DNA of 64,000 nucleotides from Spirochaetales bacterium. Its GTDB lineage: Bacteria > Spirochaetota > Spirochaetia > JABMQR01. Location of the stretch: contig JAGYPA010000019.1 in the NCBI GenBank assembly GCA_018399255.1, forward strand, positions 1 through 64,000, read 5' to 3'. Under the pieces are notes generated by a model. The model did not search any database. It was given only the letters and a program-made list of their open reading frames with translations, and had not been told where the DNA came from. The translations under genes were made by a program, and so were the position numbers. Below, piece after piece: positions 16,927 through 25,538 of this stretch (the stretch's first letter is position 1; the number at the start of each line of letters is the position of its first letter).

Positions 16927-17380
16927 CGGACACCGCGGGCAGCTTTGCAACGACCTTGATAACGCTGCCCGGTTCATCAATTTCAATGCCCGGCATATGG
17001 CCGTCGTGGGGATAGAGAAGCATGAAGGTTCCGGCCTTCACGGGAACCATCGTACCGGCTCCCCGGTAGAATGCCGCATCCTTTTCCTCGCTGTAGGGGG
17101 TATCTTCCTGCAGGTTCTCAATATCCTGATACCCTATCAGCTCTTCCCCGGAGACGACATACTGCAGATCGATGAATTTTCTGTGGGCTTCCCAAATTCC
17201 TTTCTGCTGGTTCCTGGTTTCATATCTCTGTATCATGAAAAAGCTGTCAGTCCCGGGAACCGGATATTTACCGGGATCTGCCGTTGCCGGATCAATCTCC
17301 TGCAGCGCTTTCAGCAGTTCAGGGATATCCGGATGAACGGAGGCATACAATTCAATCTGTGAAAATCGGTCAACGATCAT
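16919..17380 (-). CDS. yhcH: YhcH/YjgK/YiaL-family protein (NanQ-like)
   Basis: The native start is the ATG at 17380, with AAGGAGC five bases upstream, giving 153 residues, the usual family length. Characteristic segments are MIVDRFSQIELYASVHP, FMIQRYETRNQQKGIWEAH, RKFIDLQYVVSGEELIGY and the C-terminal FMLLYPHDGHMPGI, with conserved His and Glu residues of the cupin-like metal pocket. E. coli YhcH (NanQ) is reported to be a sialic acid anomerase, which fits the convergent sialidase. The same frame continues upstream without a stop into a truncated VapC toxin, so an N-terminally extended 214-residue chimera could also be made. Confidence 0.85.
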   Translation of the reverse strand: MIVDRFSQIELYASVHPDIPELLKALQEIDPATADPGKYPVPGTDSFFMIQRYETRNQQKGIWEAHRKFIDLQYVVSGEELIGYQDIENLQEDTPYSEEKDAAFYRGAGTMVPVKAGTFMLLYPHDGHMPGIEIDEPGSVIKVVAKLPAVSVS

Positions 17381-17563
17381 ATAAAGCTCCTTACCATGTT
17401 CTCTTAATTCACCTTCCTTTTTGTGATTGATTGAGGGCAGCAGCTCTGCAAGGATTAAATCATTCATGCAAACACTGTTTGTATCAATCAACTCATTCAA
17501 TGGTAAGGTTTTCTCATTACCCCGGAAGTATTCTATCCATACTGAGGAATCTACTAAAATCAT
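17381..17563 (-). pseudogene. Truncated VapC (PIN domain) fused in frame to yhcH
   Basis: The 61 codons from the ATG at 17563 encode the first part of a PIN-domain ribonuclease: MILVDSSVWIEYFRGNE, with catalytic D5, then NDLILAELL with E40. A complete VapC has about 130 residues and further catalytic acids near 95 and 115; those are gone. Instead, the frame reads through REHGKELY straight into YhcH. The ATG lies one base after the vapB stop, the normal vapBC arrangement. The nuclease is presumably dead. The deletion places yhcH under the vapB promoter. Confidence 0.85.
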
Positions 17564-17564
17564 T

Positions 17565-17756
17565 TCAGCGATCCCTCAGAACGTCTACATCAATTTCAAG
17601 ATCTAATTTTCCGTAATATTTTTTAATGCCTCCAATTTTTTCTTTTTGTATGAGATTCAATAATGCGGTTTTTATAACTTCTGTCTTTGTTTTACTCTGT
17701 GTCAGGGCCATTGCTTCATCAATAAGCAGTTCAGGTAAATCCAGTGTCGTTCTCAT
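17565..17756 (-). CDS. vapB: VapB-type antitoxin
   Basis: This 63-residue protein starts MRTTLDLPELLIDEAMAL and continues TKTEVIKTALLNLI, the ribbon-helix-helix pattern of the VapB/DUF2191 family. The C-terminal tail (LDLEIDVDVLRDR) is the toxin-binding region. GGAGGG precedes the ATG. Its partner toxin is truncated after about 55 residues, so the antitoxin appears to be an orphan. Its likely remaining role is autoregulation of the operon that now includes yhcH, through the inverted repeat directly upstream. Confidence 0.88.
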   Translation of the reverse strand: MRTTLDLPELLIDEAMALTQSKTKTEVIKTALLNLIQKEKIGGIKKYYGKLDLEIDVDVLRDR

Positions 17757-17768
17757 AATCCAACCCTC

Positions 17769-17802
17769 CTATGCATAATATTACTTTTACTTTTATGCAT
17801 AG
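17769..17802. promoter_or_regulatory. vapB operator inverted repeat
   Basis: CTATGCATAA (17769-17778) and its exact complement TTATGCATAG (17793-17802) flank a 14-base AT-rich spacer. The first arm touches the vapB ribosome-binding site. Such repeats are where VapB dimers bind to repress their operon. Confidence 0.7.
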
Positions 17803-17877
17803 TCAACGCTTAGCATATGCATCCATGTTCGGATACTTGTTCTGACCTCTTGGTAATATCCTCAATGAAAACACTCA

Positions 17878-18192
17878 TTACAGGGCTGCTGCATCCTGGT
17901 CTGCCGATATGCAGGTATAAACTTCCTGTTCCTGCATAAGCAATCCGGACATGAGCTTCTTTGCTTCAGCCAGATGGGGAGCTGCCAGGTGGGCTGAAAA
18001 GTTTTCTTCATTATCCCACTCCTCTACAAATGAATAGCGCCCGGAATTCTCCATATTCTGGAAAAATTCAAAGGTCAGGCAGCCGTTCTCTTTCCTGCTT
18101 TCCTCCATCAACTGATATAAAATAGGTTCCAGCCGCTTTTCTTCTCCCTGCCGGGCATAGAAGTTTGCCAGCACCATAACCTTTTTTCCCAT
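17878..18192 (-). CDS. Antibiotic-biosynthesis-monooxygenase (ABM) domain protein
   Basis: This is a 104-residue protein with the dimeric alpha-beta barrel pattern of ABM/YgiN-like proteins: MVLANFYARQGEEKRLEPIL, ENGCLTFEFFQN, RYSFVEEWDNEENFSAHLAAPH and a final helix. Members are cofactor-less monooxygenases or small-molecule-binding proteins. The start at 18192 follows AAAGGAGAG. It is the last gene of the long minus-strand operon, 13 bases after the M28 peptidase. It may oxidise or isomerise a pathway intermediate; the actual reaction is not predictable. Confidence 0.82.
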   Translation of the reverse strand: MGKKVMVLANFYARQGEEKRLEPILYQLMEESRKENGCLTFEFFQNMENSGRYSFVEEWDNEENFSAHLAAPHLAEAKKLMSGLLMQEQEVYTCISADQDAAAL

Positions 18193-18205
18193 ATGCCGCT
18201 CTCCT

Positions 18206-19627
18206 TTAATGCTGAGAATTATACTTGGAGCCTGTCCGACAGACTCCTGGATCAGCAAATCGCCTGCTCTCCTCCAGTATACCATACTCGTTGAATACTC
18301 CGGTCATTTCTTCAGGGTTCCTGCGGTTCCAGGGCAGTTCATCAGCATTAGCCAGAAGGTAGAGCAGAGAAGCGGTGATAATTACATCACTTAGCAGGCC
18401 GTCAGGAATAACTTTATCCAAGGTATCGTTCGGGGTGTGCTGTCCGCCTGCAAGCGGTTGAAAGCCGTCATACCCGTAAATGGTCGGAATTCCCTGGCGC
18501 CAGAAGGGGAAATGGTCGGAACGATAGCTGTACCAGGACCCGACGGCCTCTCCTGTCAGGGGAATTTGAGCGGTAAGGCGGGAGATTGCCGGAATAATTT
18601 CCGGCCAGGCATGGACTCTGAGCCGCTTCGGTCCGATTTTTCCGGTACAGTCAAGATTAACCATCATCCGATAGCGGTTCAGTTCATTTTCGTGGCGTTT
18701 AACATAGAAAGAAGAACCCAGCAGTCCAAGCTCTTCCCCATCAAAGCTTATAAAGTGGATCGCCCGTTTATTCGGTTTCCCGGCGGCAAGCTGCGCAAGT
18801 ATTCTTGCCGCTTCAAACAGCACCGCCGTTCCGGCTCCGTTATCGGTTGCTCCGGGAACTCCTGAAAATGAATCGTAATGGCTTCCCGCGGCAATAATTT
18901 CTTCTGAACCTTCCTTACTGCTGCAGGCACCGGCAGCCTTCCCGGGAATAACAGCGGTAATATTGGCTCCCTCAAAAGGTGTGCCTGCCGACGAAGCTGC
19001 CGTGACAACCCTCACTTTTATCTGATGTGGATAACGCTGCTGAAGAGCCGCCAGCTTCCGGCCGTCCTGGTTCCCAACTGAGCATGCGGGAAGGGGACTG
19101 ATGAAGTTTTCCGACAGCCGGTCAATAATACTGGCGGTGTACCTGCCTCCCCCTGCAGACTCAGGAGTGATATATATGAAGGCTGATATTTTTCTGTGAA
19201 GCAGTTTCGGATGGAGCATGCGGTCAGACAGCACAATCGCCCCTTCTTGAATATTCATCGGGGCATCATTTTGAGAACTGGCCAGTCCATCCTGGACAGC
19301 GACAGCCAGCGGACCGGAAAAATGTCCGACTGGTGAATAGATGTACGTTCTCGTCCTGCAGCTGAACAATTCCCTGAAGGCTCCCTTCTCATCATAAATA
19401 CCTGCGGAAACTCTGCCGTCTTCCTGGACGTAGCCGGGGAAGGAAAAGGGTTCCCGCCGAACGTTGAGTCCCAGTGTGCGGAATGAGTCCAGAATAAAGC
19501 TGCCTGCCTTTATTCCTTCGGCAGTTCCGCACTGCCGCCCCGGAAAATCATTTACGAGTCTTTCAAGAAATTTTCCCGCCTGTGAGGAACAGACGGCTTC
19601 ACCGGCAATAACCTTATATGCATCCAC
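18206..19627 (-). CDS. M28-family zinc aminopeptidase with PA domain
   Basis: The start is set at a GTG at 19627 because GGAGGG lies seven bases upstream; a TTG nine codons earlier overlaps the preceding gene. In the 473-residue product the zinc ligands of M28 are all visible in order: AAGSHYDSFSG, ATDNGAG, SFDGEELGLLG, VNLDCTGK and YRSDHFPF. A PA-type insert (about residues 100-200) precedes the catalytic domain. M28 enzymes remove N-terminal residues or pyroglutamyl groups. No signal peptide is present, so the substrate is probably an imported aminoacyl conjugate. The last codons overlap a hairpin repeat, GGAGTCTGTCGGAC on the minus strand, that may have extended the C-terminus. Confidence 0.85.
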   Translation of the reverse strand: MDAYKVIAGEAVCSSQAGKFLERLVNDFPGRQCGTAEGIKAGSFILDSFRTLGLNVRREPFSFPGYVQEDGRVSAGIYDEKGAFRELFSCRTRTYIYSPVGHFSGPLAVAVQDGLASSQNDAPMNIQEGAIVLSDRMLHPKLLHRKISAFIYITPESAGGGRYTASIIDRLSENFISPLPACSVGNQDGRKLAALQQRYPHQIKVRVVTAASSAGTPFEGANITAVIPGKAAGACSSKEGSEEIIAAGSHYDSFSGVPGATDNGAGTAVLFEAARILAQLAAGKPNKRAIHFISFDGEELGLLGSSFYVKRHENELNRYRMMVNLDCTGKIGPKRLRVHAWPEIIPAISRLTAQIPLTGEAVGSWYSYRSDHFPFWRQGIPTIYGYDGFQPLAGGQHTPNDTLDKVIPDGLLSDVIITASLLYLLANADELPWNRRNPEEMTGVFNEYGILEESRRFADPGVCRTGSKYNSQH

Positions 19628-19646
19628 GGCAGTTCCCTCCAGCGTA

Positions 19647-21086
19647 TTACTCAATATCGTATAGAGGGTTTATGCAGCTGATCTCCCTGAAATTCCAATA
19701 TTCTTCGGGATTCTCTCCATTCGGAAATGAAATCGAATATAGAGAAACGTTCTTGCCGCGAACTCTCAGACGGATCGGTTTCTCTGCAAAGCTTTCAGGA
19801 TCAGGATTCTGTTTCCACTGACATTTATGGAAAACCCTGTCCTTAGTCAGGGGAATACAGCTGTCAAAATCATACCCGCTGATGGCATTTCCCGCCTGAT
19901 CGCATAGTTCAAGGATTACATAGCCTTGCGATGCATCGGCATTGATAAAAATGTCCGAAGCTCTTGACATAAAGGGTCTCGTCATTATCTCCCCGACCTC
20001 TTCTCCCGCCTCCAGCTTCACAAAACCGTCAGGCCGCAAGCTTGCCATGCCTATGCATTCTTGAGTTTCAGGTTCGTACCCCCGCCCATGGTAATAGGGG
20101 GCTCCAGCGTAATAGAAGAGAATCGAGTTTCTGGTGAAAACAGCGCTCGATGATGGTATCAAGCAGTTTTCATCCCAATCCCCCGCTCCGCCGTTCGGTA
20201 TGAACCGGTTATTCTGCAGGCAGCGGTGCCAGCCAAATCCATCGCGGCTGTAGGCCATCTGGACATCCATAGTGCCAACCATTTTTTTGAAACTCGGATC
20301 TGCCTCATAACCGAAGGTGTAGTACATGGACAGCCAGCCCAGCGTAAAATCACCATACTGGGTCAGCTGCATACCGTAAAACTGCGTATCACAGGAATCC
20401 AGCTGATCTGGCTCTATGGCCAGCACCGGTCTAGTCCAGGTTACCAGATCTTTGCTTTCACTGATCCATACCCTTCTATCGACCACTCTCGTTCTGAATG
20501 TTATCCGGTACCACCCTGAATAGCTGTCCCGGTAAAAACCGATATGACAGTCACTGTCAACATCAAGATTCAGGGGGGCGGCCGATTCCGTCCAATGTAT
20601 GCCGTCAGGAGAAAAAAACAGCTTCAATCCATTCTTTTTGCGGCTTTCACTATATGGAGACATGACAAGCTTGTACCGCTTATGTAAATTCTCTTCGTCA
20701 TAGTCGACCAATACGGTCGGCCCGTGGGTTCCTATATGATTGTCAAAGACAATATTTGTCCCGGGAACAATGTCCAGTTCAGGCTTTTCCCAGCTGATTC
20801 CATCCGAAGATACGGCATAACAGAGATATGAATAGGATTTCGGATCCGACTCCCCAACATCGGGATCCCAGAAGTGGGTAGAGTACCACATGGTAAAATG
20901 ATCTTCAAAAGAGTCATACACAGCGGTCCCATACAGATGGGTCCGATTGAATTCATGCTTCAGCTCAGGTGTCACCACTGGATTATGCACGTATTTATGC
21001 GGCTGTCCCAGCTTTCTTGCAAAGCCTCTGACAAATTCCAGTGTATGATTGTCAAAAAAAAGAAATTTTATCTGCTCAGGTCTCAT
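19647..21086 (-). CDS. Glycosidase-like beta-propeller protein, paralogue 1
   Basis: The ATG at 21086 follows AAAGGA and gives 479 residues. Repeated strand signatures SSDGISWEKPEL, SPDGIHWTE, SKDLVTW and SRDGFGWHR mark blades of a five-bladed propeller related to GH32/GH43 enzymes. The C-terminal sandwich (VILELCDQAGNAISGYDFD, then EKPIRLRVRGKNVSLYSISF) is shared by all four paralogues. The N-terminus FLFFDNHTLEFVRGF groups it with paralogue 2. It overlaps paralogue 2 by 11 bases. No signal peptide is seen. Catalytic acids cannot be assigned by eye, so enzymatic activity is an inference. Confidence 0.75.
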   Translation of the reverse strand: MRPEQIKFLFFDNHTLEFVRGFARKLGQPHKYVHNPVVTPELKHEFNRTHLYGTAVYDSFEDHFTMWYSTHFWDPDVGESDPKSYSYLCYAVSSDGISWEKPELDIVPGTNIVFDNHIGTHGPTVLVDYDEENLHKRYKLVMSPYSESRKKNGLKLFFSPDGIHWTESAAPLNLDVDSDCHIGFYRDSYSGWYRITFRTRVVDRRVWISESKDLVTWTRPVLAIEPDQLDSCDTQFYGMQLTQYGDFTLGWLSMYYTFGYEADPSFKKMVGTMDVQMAYSRDGFGWHRCLQNNRFIPNGGAGDWDENCLIPSSSAVFTRNSILFYYAGAPYYHGRGYEPETQECIGMASLRPDGFVKLEAGEEVGEIMTRPFMSRASDIFINADASQGYVILELCDQAGNAISGYDFDSCIPLTKDRVFHKCQWKQNPDPESFAEKPIRLRVRGKNVSLYSISFPNGENPEEYWNFREISCINPLYDIE

Positions 21087-22539
21087 TTCTTGTTTTCCTT
21101 TCCGGTTCCAGCTGCATCCCATTGCCGAAGGAGCTCTGTGAAACCCTGATTGAAGGCCTCATGGTTGCCTGAATTGAGTAGATAACTCCAGATGTTATAT
21201 CGACAGATATTCGCATCCGGCGGCCGGTCAGTTCGTCGATCCTTTTCTCCTTCCATCGCGGCTTCAGAAAGATCTCATCCCCGGAAAATGGAACAGAATC
21301 ATCAAAAGAAAAACCCTCATAAGGTTTTCCATCAGGGTCAAGAAGGGCAAATCGTGCCCGGCCGAACGGTACGGCAATATTAATCCGCAAGTCGGGCTTG
21401 AGAAGTTCTATTGTTTTGGTCGTAATCTTTCCTCCGGAGCTTGAATTCTCCAGACCGGCAAAGCCGTCTTTGCGTATAGTATAGAAAAAGAACTGATGGG
21501 CAGCCGTATCATACTTTTTGAGAAGTTTTTCATAGACATCAGTTGTTGAATGGGAAAACCGGGACCCGGTAGCAATAATTATATAGCCCGTATTATCTCT
21601 CGTGGATGTCATCCCGGTAATCGAAAGCTGGGTATGACCGAATTCCCCCGGCAGATTCCGTTCAACAATCGGCTCTCTTGTAGTATGCATCCAGTATTCG
21701 CCGTCATAGCTGTACATGAGCTCACTGTCCATATACCCGTTCATTGTCGAATAGTTGGATTCATCCATATCTACATAGTACCTCAAGGTAAATCCGAGAA
21801 ACATACCCTCATCCCATCCGCCCCACATACTGTAGAGCTGAACAGCTCCTTCTCCGTAGCCGGCATCAGGATGAACTATCAGCTTGGGTGAATTCCAAGT
21901 GACCAGATCATCAGAACTGCTCAGGAACACCCTGCGATCTACATACGCTGCCCGGTGCAGGAGGGAATACCGTTTTGTATAGGGATTAAAAAACAGACAG
22001 TTGAGTGCATCACTGGTGTAGGGATGCAAGATGTTCTGCTCTTTCCAGTGTATTCCATCGGGTGAGGTGGAAAGCCTGACTGGAAGCGTGGGCGGCCTTT
22101 TTCCCTCCGGGCAGGTTCTTGTCATACCGGCTGCTTTGTACCGTTTTTCAGGATCACTTTCAAAAGCATCTCTTATTACTGAAGTACCGTGCAATCCTCC
22201 GTTTCCCTTATAAACAAGGTGGGAAGGGTCCCCCGGCTTCATCTCAGAGCTTTCACCTGACTCAGAGCTTTCACAGGCTTCCAACGGCTTCCAATGCAGT
22301 CCGTCCTCGCTTTCAGCTGATGCCAGATAGCGAAGTGCATCATTTCGGATGTCTGGAAGAACTTCATACCAGAGACGATACTTTCCCACCTCCGGGCACC
22401 ATTGGACTGATGGATAGACACCGTTACGATACACAGGGTCTATGTAGGTTGAGATAAGCTGCGGCTTGAACCATCTTCGGCAAACCCCCTTTCTGATATC
22501 GAGCCAATAATCATCAAAAAAAACTATTTTGCTTTTCAT
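21076..22539 (-). CDS. Glycosidase-like beta-propeller protein, paralogue 2
   Basis: This 487-residue protein starts IVFFDDYWLDIRKGVCRRW, like paralogue 1. Blade motifs are SEDGLHWKPL, SPDGIHWKEQ, SSDDLVTWNSP and SYDGEYWMHT. The C-terminal sandwich reads FALLDPDGKPYEGFSFDD, then GRRMRISVDI. An 18-bp duplication at 22243-22277 inserts SSESGE in a surface loop. It starts two bases after the stop of paralogue 3. The four genes together look like a tandem expansion that diverged to handle different linkages or steps of one glycan-like substrate. Cytoplasmic location is expected. Confidence 0.75.
   Translation of the reverse strand: MKSKIVFFDDYWLDIRKGVCRRWFKPQLISTYIDPVYRNGVYPSVQWCPEVGKYRLWYEVLPDIRNDALRYLASAESEDGLHWKPLEACESSESGESSEMKPGDPSHLVYKGNGGLHGTSVIRDAFESDPEKRYKAAGMTRTCPEGKRPPTLPVRLSTSPDGIHWKEQNILHPYTSDALNCLFFNPYTKRYSLLHRAAYVDRRVFLSSSDDLVTWNSPKLIVHPDAGYGEGAVQLYSMWGGWDEGMFLGFTLRYYVDMDESNYSTMNGYMDSELMYSYDGEYWMHTTREPIVERNLPGEFGHTQLSITGMTSTRDNTGYIIIATGSRFSHSTTDVYEKLLKKYDTAAHQFFFYTIRKDGFAGLENSSSGGKITTKTIELLKPDLRINIAVPFGRARFALLDPDGKPYEGFSFDDSVPFSGDEIFLKPRWKEKRIDELTGRRMRISVDITSGVIYSIQATMRPSIRVSQSSFGNGMQLEPERKTRNET
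22243..22277. repeat. 18-bp in-frame duplication in paralogue 2
   Basis: CTCAGAGCTTTCACCTGA is followed directly by CTCAGAGCTTTCACAGG, encoding a repeated Ser-Glu-rich loop in the second propeller gene. Confidence 0.93.
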
Positions 22540-22541
22540 CT

Positions 22542-24026
22542 TTACTTTTCATCCTCTTTCCTCTTCTTTTCAGAAGTTTTTGCACTCGGCTTCATTCTGT
22601 CTATCGGGGAAGCATTTGAACTGAACTGCAGTGCAAAAAGATCGGCCGCTTTCAATTCAAATTTCAATCGCACCGGTTTTCCGATAAATTTCGAGAGGTC
22701 GCCATTCCCTTTCCAGGTAACGTTTCTTTTCAGCTCGTTCCCATAGATGCTGTCGCAGTCCTCGGTCGAAAAGCCTTTGGCCGGCCAGCCGGTATCATCA
22801 GCTGCAATTCCTACCCTGATCGAGCCTGATGCTGCTGTCGCATAGTTGAGATAGAGATTGCGGCCGGAGAATATTATGGGTTCCGTTATCACAACTCCAC
22901 CCTCGGGTGGTCCATACACTGAGGCAAATCTATGCCGAGGAATTACATAGCGACGAATATAGGCATCTTCCCAGCCATAGTGCTCACAAACATAGAACGA
23001 GAACTCATCATCTGCTGTTTCGAGAATACCCCAGGCGGTTATATAGTTTCTCTGGGTCCAGTTTCTTCTATCGAGATCGGGACGTATCCAGGAATCGAGG
23101 AAGGGGCGGAAAAAATGGACTCCATCCCGGCTGGTCATGAATACCGCATCAGACACTCCCACCGTCGGGTGTTCACTGACGGCATGACGTTCCGGCATAA
23201 AGCGCATGGGAAAAGCGAGATACAGATGTTCCGCTCCGGGACAGGGGATCGTCGCATTCGTATAAAAATGCTCCAACGGAACTCCCTCTTCGTAGCAGTT
23301 AGGTATCGGCTTACTCCAGGAAAGCATGTCTGAAGAGGTATTCGATTGAATTGCCCTGACACCCGCACTGATACCGGCAAAATCGTTTATCTGCCGGTCG
23401 GTACCGGGAATCGCGAAATAACGGGAGCAGCAGCGATACTGCCCGATGGCTGGGTCAAAAAAACAGATGTTGTGGGAATCAAACGCCCCTTCCGTTATTA
23501 CCGGAGTCTGTGACAGCGGTTCCCAGGACAGGCCGTCTGCAGATTTGAAGGCCATAAGCCCTTCTGGAGCATATCCAGCTACCGCTTTATAGGCAGCATC
23601 AGCGGAAGCCTGCGGATTTGCATCCAGAAAAGGGGAAAAATTGTGAGCCAGTCGGCCAGAGAAAAGAATGTTGTTGTTTTTGCTTTTTTCAAACTCTATT
23701 AAACCCAATTCAGTCCGGGACCAGTGAATTCCATCATTACTTTCTGCATAACAGGTATACTGCTTTTCGCTTCGATCCGATTTTGCGGTATCGGAATACC
23801 CGGTTCCCCGATAGTACATTCTATATTTCCCGTCAGGGGCTTTGAAGACACAAGAATATATTCCGCTGCCTTTTTTCTCCCAGGGCTTTTCCATCTTCAG
23901 AACTATTTCCCGCCTCTCAGGATTATTGAGACGCAAAGAGGTGTTTAGCATTTCGTAGATAAGATAATTGTCTGTAAAAAGTTCGTTTCTCTCTCCAATA
24001 TCTGTTGCCGGTTTATTTTTTTCCAT
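22542..24026 (-). CDS. Glycosidase-like beta-propeller protein, paralogue 3
   Basis: This 494-residue protein opens with RNELFTDNYLIYEMLNTSLRL, a start seen in many uncharacterised planctomycete and spirochaete glycosidase-like proteins. Blade motifs are SNDGIHWSRTELGL, SADGLSWEPL and SSDMLSWSKP. The C-terminal sandwich is the clearest of the four: GSIRVGIAADDTGWPAKGF, then GKPVRLKFELKAADLFALQF. It is closer to paralogue 4 than to 1 and 2. AGGAAG precedes the start. The last 15 residues form a basic tail. A related fold is used by glycoside hydrolases, but no biochemical role is established. Confidence 0.77.
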   Translation of the reverse strand: MEKNKPATDIGERNELFTDNYLIYEMLNTSLRLNNPERREIVLKMEKPWEKKGSGIYSCVFKAPDGKYRMYYRGTGYSDTAKSDRSEKQYTCYAESNDGIHWSRTELGLIEFEKSKNNNILFSGRLAHNFSPFLDANPQASADAAYKAVAGYAPEGLMAFKSADGLSWEPLSQTPVITEGAFDSHNICFFDPAIGQYRCCSRYFAIPGTDRQINDFAGISAGVRAIQSNTSSDMLSWSKPIPNCYEEGVPLEHFYTNATIPCPGAEHLYLAFPMRFMPERHAVSEHPTVGVSDAVFMTSRDGVHFFRPFLDSWIRPDLDRRNWTQRNYITAWGILETADDEFSFYVCEHYGWEDAYIRRYVIPRHRFASVYGPPEGGVVITEPIIFSGRNLYLNYATAASGSIRVGIAADDTGWPAKGFSTEDCDSIYGNELKRNVTWKGNGDLSKFIGKPVRLKFELKAADLFALQFSSNASPIDRMKPSAKTSEKKRKEDEK

Positions 24027-24074
24027 GTCTTCCTGCCTTTCGTCTGGGTCTCTGCTGTGAAAAACTGGTTCTTC

Positions 24075-25520
24075 TCAGTTGAATGTAAAAGAGAATATCT
24101 CGGCCTCTTTAAGCCATACCTGCATGCGGACGGGCTTACCAGACAGGGAGCCAAGCCCGGGAAAAGCTTTGAACGGTATAACTCCATCTATTTCATCACC
24201 CACAACTTCGATACTGTCGTGAGCGCAGAAACCGGTAACAGGAACTCCATCGGGAGTAAGAAAAGAGACTTTTATGCTTCCTGCAGCAGATGCTGCATAA
24301 TTCATGACCAGCTTTGTCCCGGTAAATATAAAGGGCTTCGTTATCAGTGTTCCCGGCTCGGAAAAAGATCTTATCCCGGCAAATCCATCAATCCTCAGAA
24401 TCCGCCGTATCCCGCGAACATAGAAAGAAAGTTCGGTTGGTGAAGTCTGATAGGTATTAAGGCTGGCATAGTTGGAACGGTTACCCCAGGCTGCGGGGTC
24501 AGGTCCCGGTTTGACAAAGGCGCCGGTAAAAGTCCGGTCAAACTTCCCCTCGTCCACTCCCGCTCCCGCTCCCCCTCCCCGGGCAGTCATAAACATAATA
24601 TCTGTCGAGCTGCCCCTCTCCGACATAAAACGTGTCGGCAAGGCTATGTAGATGTGCGGTGCCCGATAATAGGGATGAATCTGACTTGTATAGAGGTGCT
24701 CTCCGGGAAAGTTCGGCTTCATCCGGACAGGCTCCCTCCAGTTGAGGTAATCCTTGCTGGTCGACCGGGCTATCGACCGCTGATGGGTGCGCATGGAAAC
24801 TCTTCTTTTTTCTCCGGAGACCTTTTCTCCAGAACCCTTTTCTCCGGAGACCTTTTCTCCGGGACCTTTCTCGGCCAGGGGGTTTTCTTCCCAGCAGCGA
24901 AAGTAACAGACATAGCATGCTTCGGCCTCTGACCAGAAAGTGATATTTTGTGAATCGAAAGCGTATTCGGGGAAGGTGATGACCGGATATGCAGCCATTT
25001 TCTTCCAATGAATGCCGTCAGGCGAGGAGAATGCATAGAGACCGCTGTCAATATCCGGCAGGGGCGGCACATCGGCGGGCCTGCCGTTGTCATCTTTATG
25101 AGTTCCTGCAAGAGCTTTATAACGCTCCTCGGGCAGCGCTTCCGGGTTTTCATCCAGAAAGGGTGAAAAATTATGGTTTCTAGGAGGATCCCCTGCCCAG
25201 ACAATATTGCTGTTTTCTCCGACCGGGTTAAAAACACCCAACTCAGGCCGCTTCCAGTGAATGCCGTCCCGGCTAACATCCAGGCAGGTGAGTTCGTCGG
25301 GATGCCCGTCGTAGTATCCCTCTCCCGGGTTCTCACGGTAAAATCGCTTATACTCTTTTCCATCCTGTATAATGGTAACGTAACTGCCCCGCAGCGGCTC
25401 AGTGTTGTCACCCGCCGGCCAGGGGTGGTGGAGAACATGTTCCAGATTATTAAGGGTATCAATGAGAAACCGGTCTACAAACAGCTCTCTCCGGCTGCCG
25501 ATATATATTGGCGCATTCAT
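24075..25520 (-). CDS. Glycosidase-like beta-propeller protein, paralogue 4
   Basis: This 481-residue protein starts GSRRELFVDRFLIDTLNNLE and has blade motifs SRDGIHWKRPELGV, SPDGIHWKKM and SKDYLNWREP. The shared C-terminal sandwich ends GKPVRMQVWLKEAEIFSF. A repeat-expanded loop (24808-24867) encodes successive GEKVS and GEKGS units in a surface segment, and the MTARGGGAGAGVDEG loop is also low-complexity. It is the first of the four propeller genes in the transcript and follows a DUF4438-like gene by 18 bases. AAGGAG lies ten bases before the ATG. Confidence 0.77.
   Translation of the reverse strand: MNAPIYIGSRRELFVDRFLIDTLNNLEHVLHHPWPAGDNTEPLRGSYVTIIQDGKEYKRFYRENPGEGYYDGHPDELTCLDVSRDGIHWKRPELGVFNPVGENSNIVWAGDPPRNHNFSPFLDENPEALPEERYKALAGTHKDDNGRPADVPPLPDIDSGLYAFSSPDGIHWKKMAAYPVITFPEYAFDSQNITFWSEAEACYVCYFRCWEENPLAEKGPGEKVSGEKGSGEKVSGEKRRVSMRTHQRSIARSTSKDYLNWREPVRMKPNFPGEHLYTSQIHPYYRAPHIYIALPTRFMSERGSSTDIMFMTARGGGAGAGVDEGKFDRTFTGAFVKPGPDPAAWGNRSNYASLNTYQTSPTELSFYVRGIRRILRIDGFAGIRSFSEPGTLITKPFIFTGTKLVMNYAASAAGSIKVSFLTPDGVPVTGFCAHDSIEVVGDEIDGVIPFKAFPGLGSLSGKPVRMQVWLKEAEIFSFTFN
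24808..24867. repeat. 15-bp tandem repeat in paralogue 4
   Basis: Units TTTTCTCCGGAGACC and TTTTCTCCAGAACCC alternate for four copies (the last one base short), giving a 30-bp superunit. On the coding strand they encode GEKVS/GEKGS repeats in a loop. Confidence 0.93.
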
Positions 25521-25538
25521 GGTGTATATTCTCCTTAT

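Noticed and set aside
16919-17563. Natural PIN-YhcH two-domain protein
   Set aside because: The PIN part lacks its C-terminal half, it follows vapB as a normal vapC start, and yhcH keeps its own start signals; a deletion fusion is simpler.
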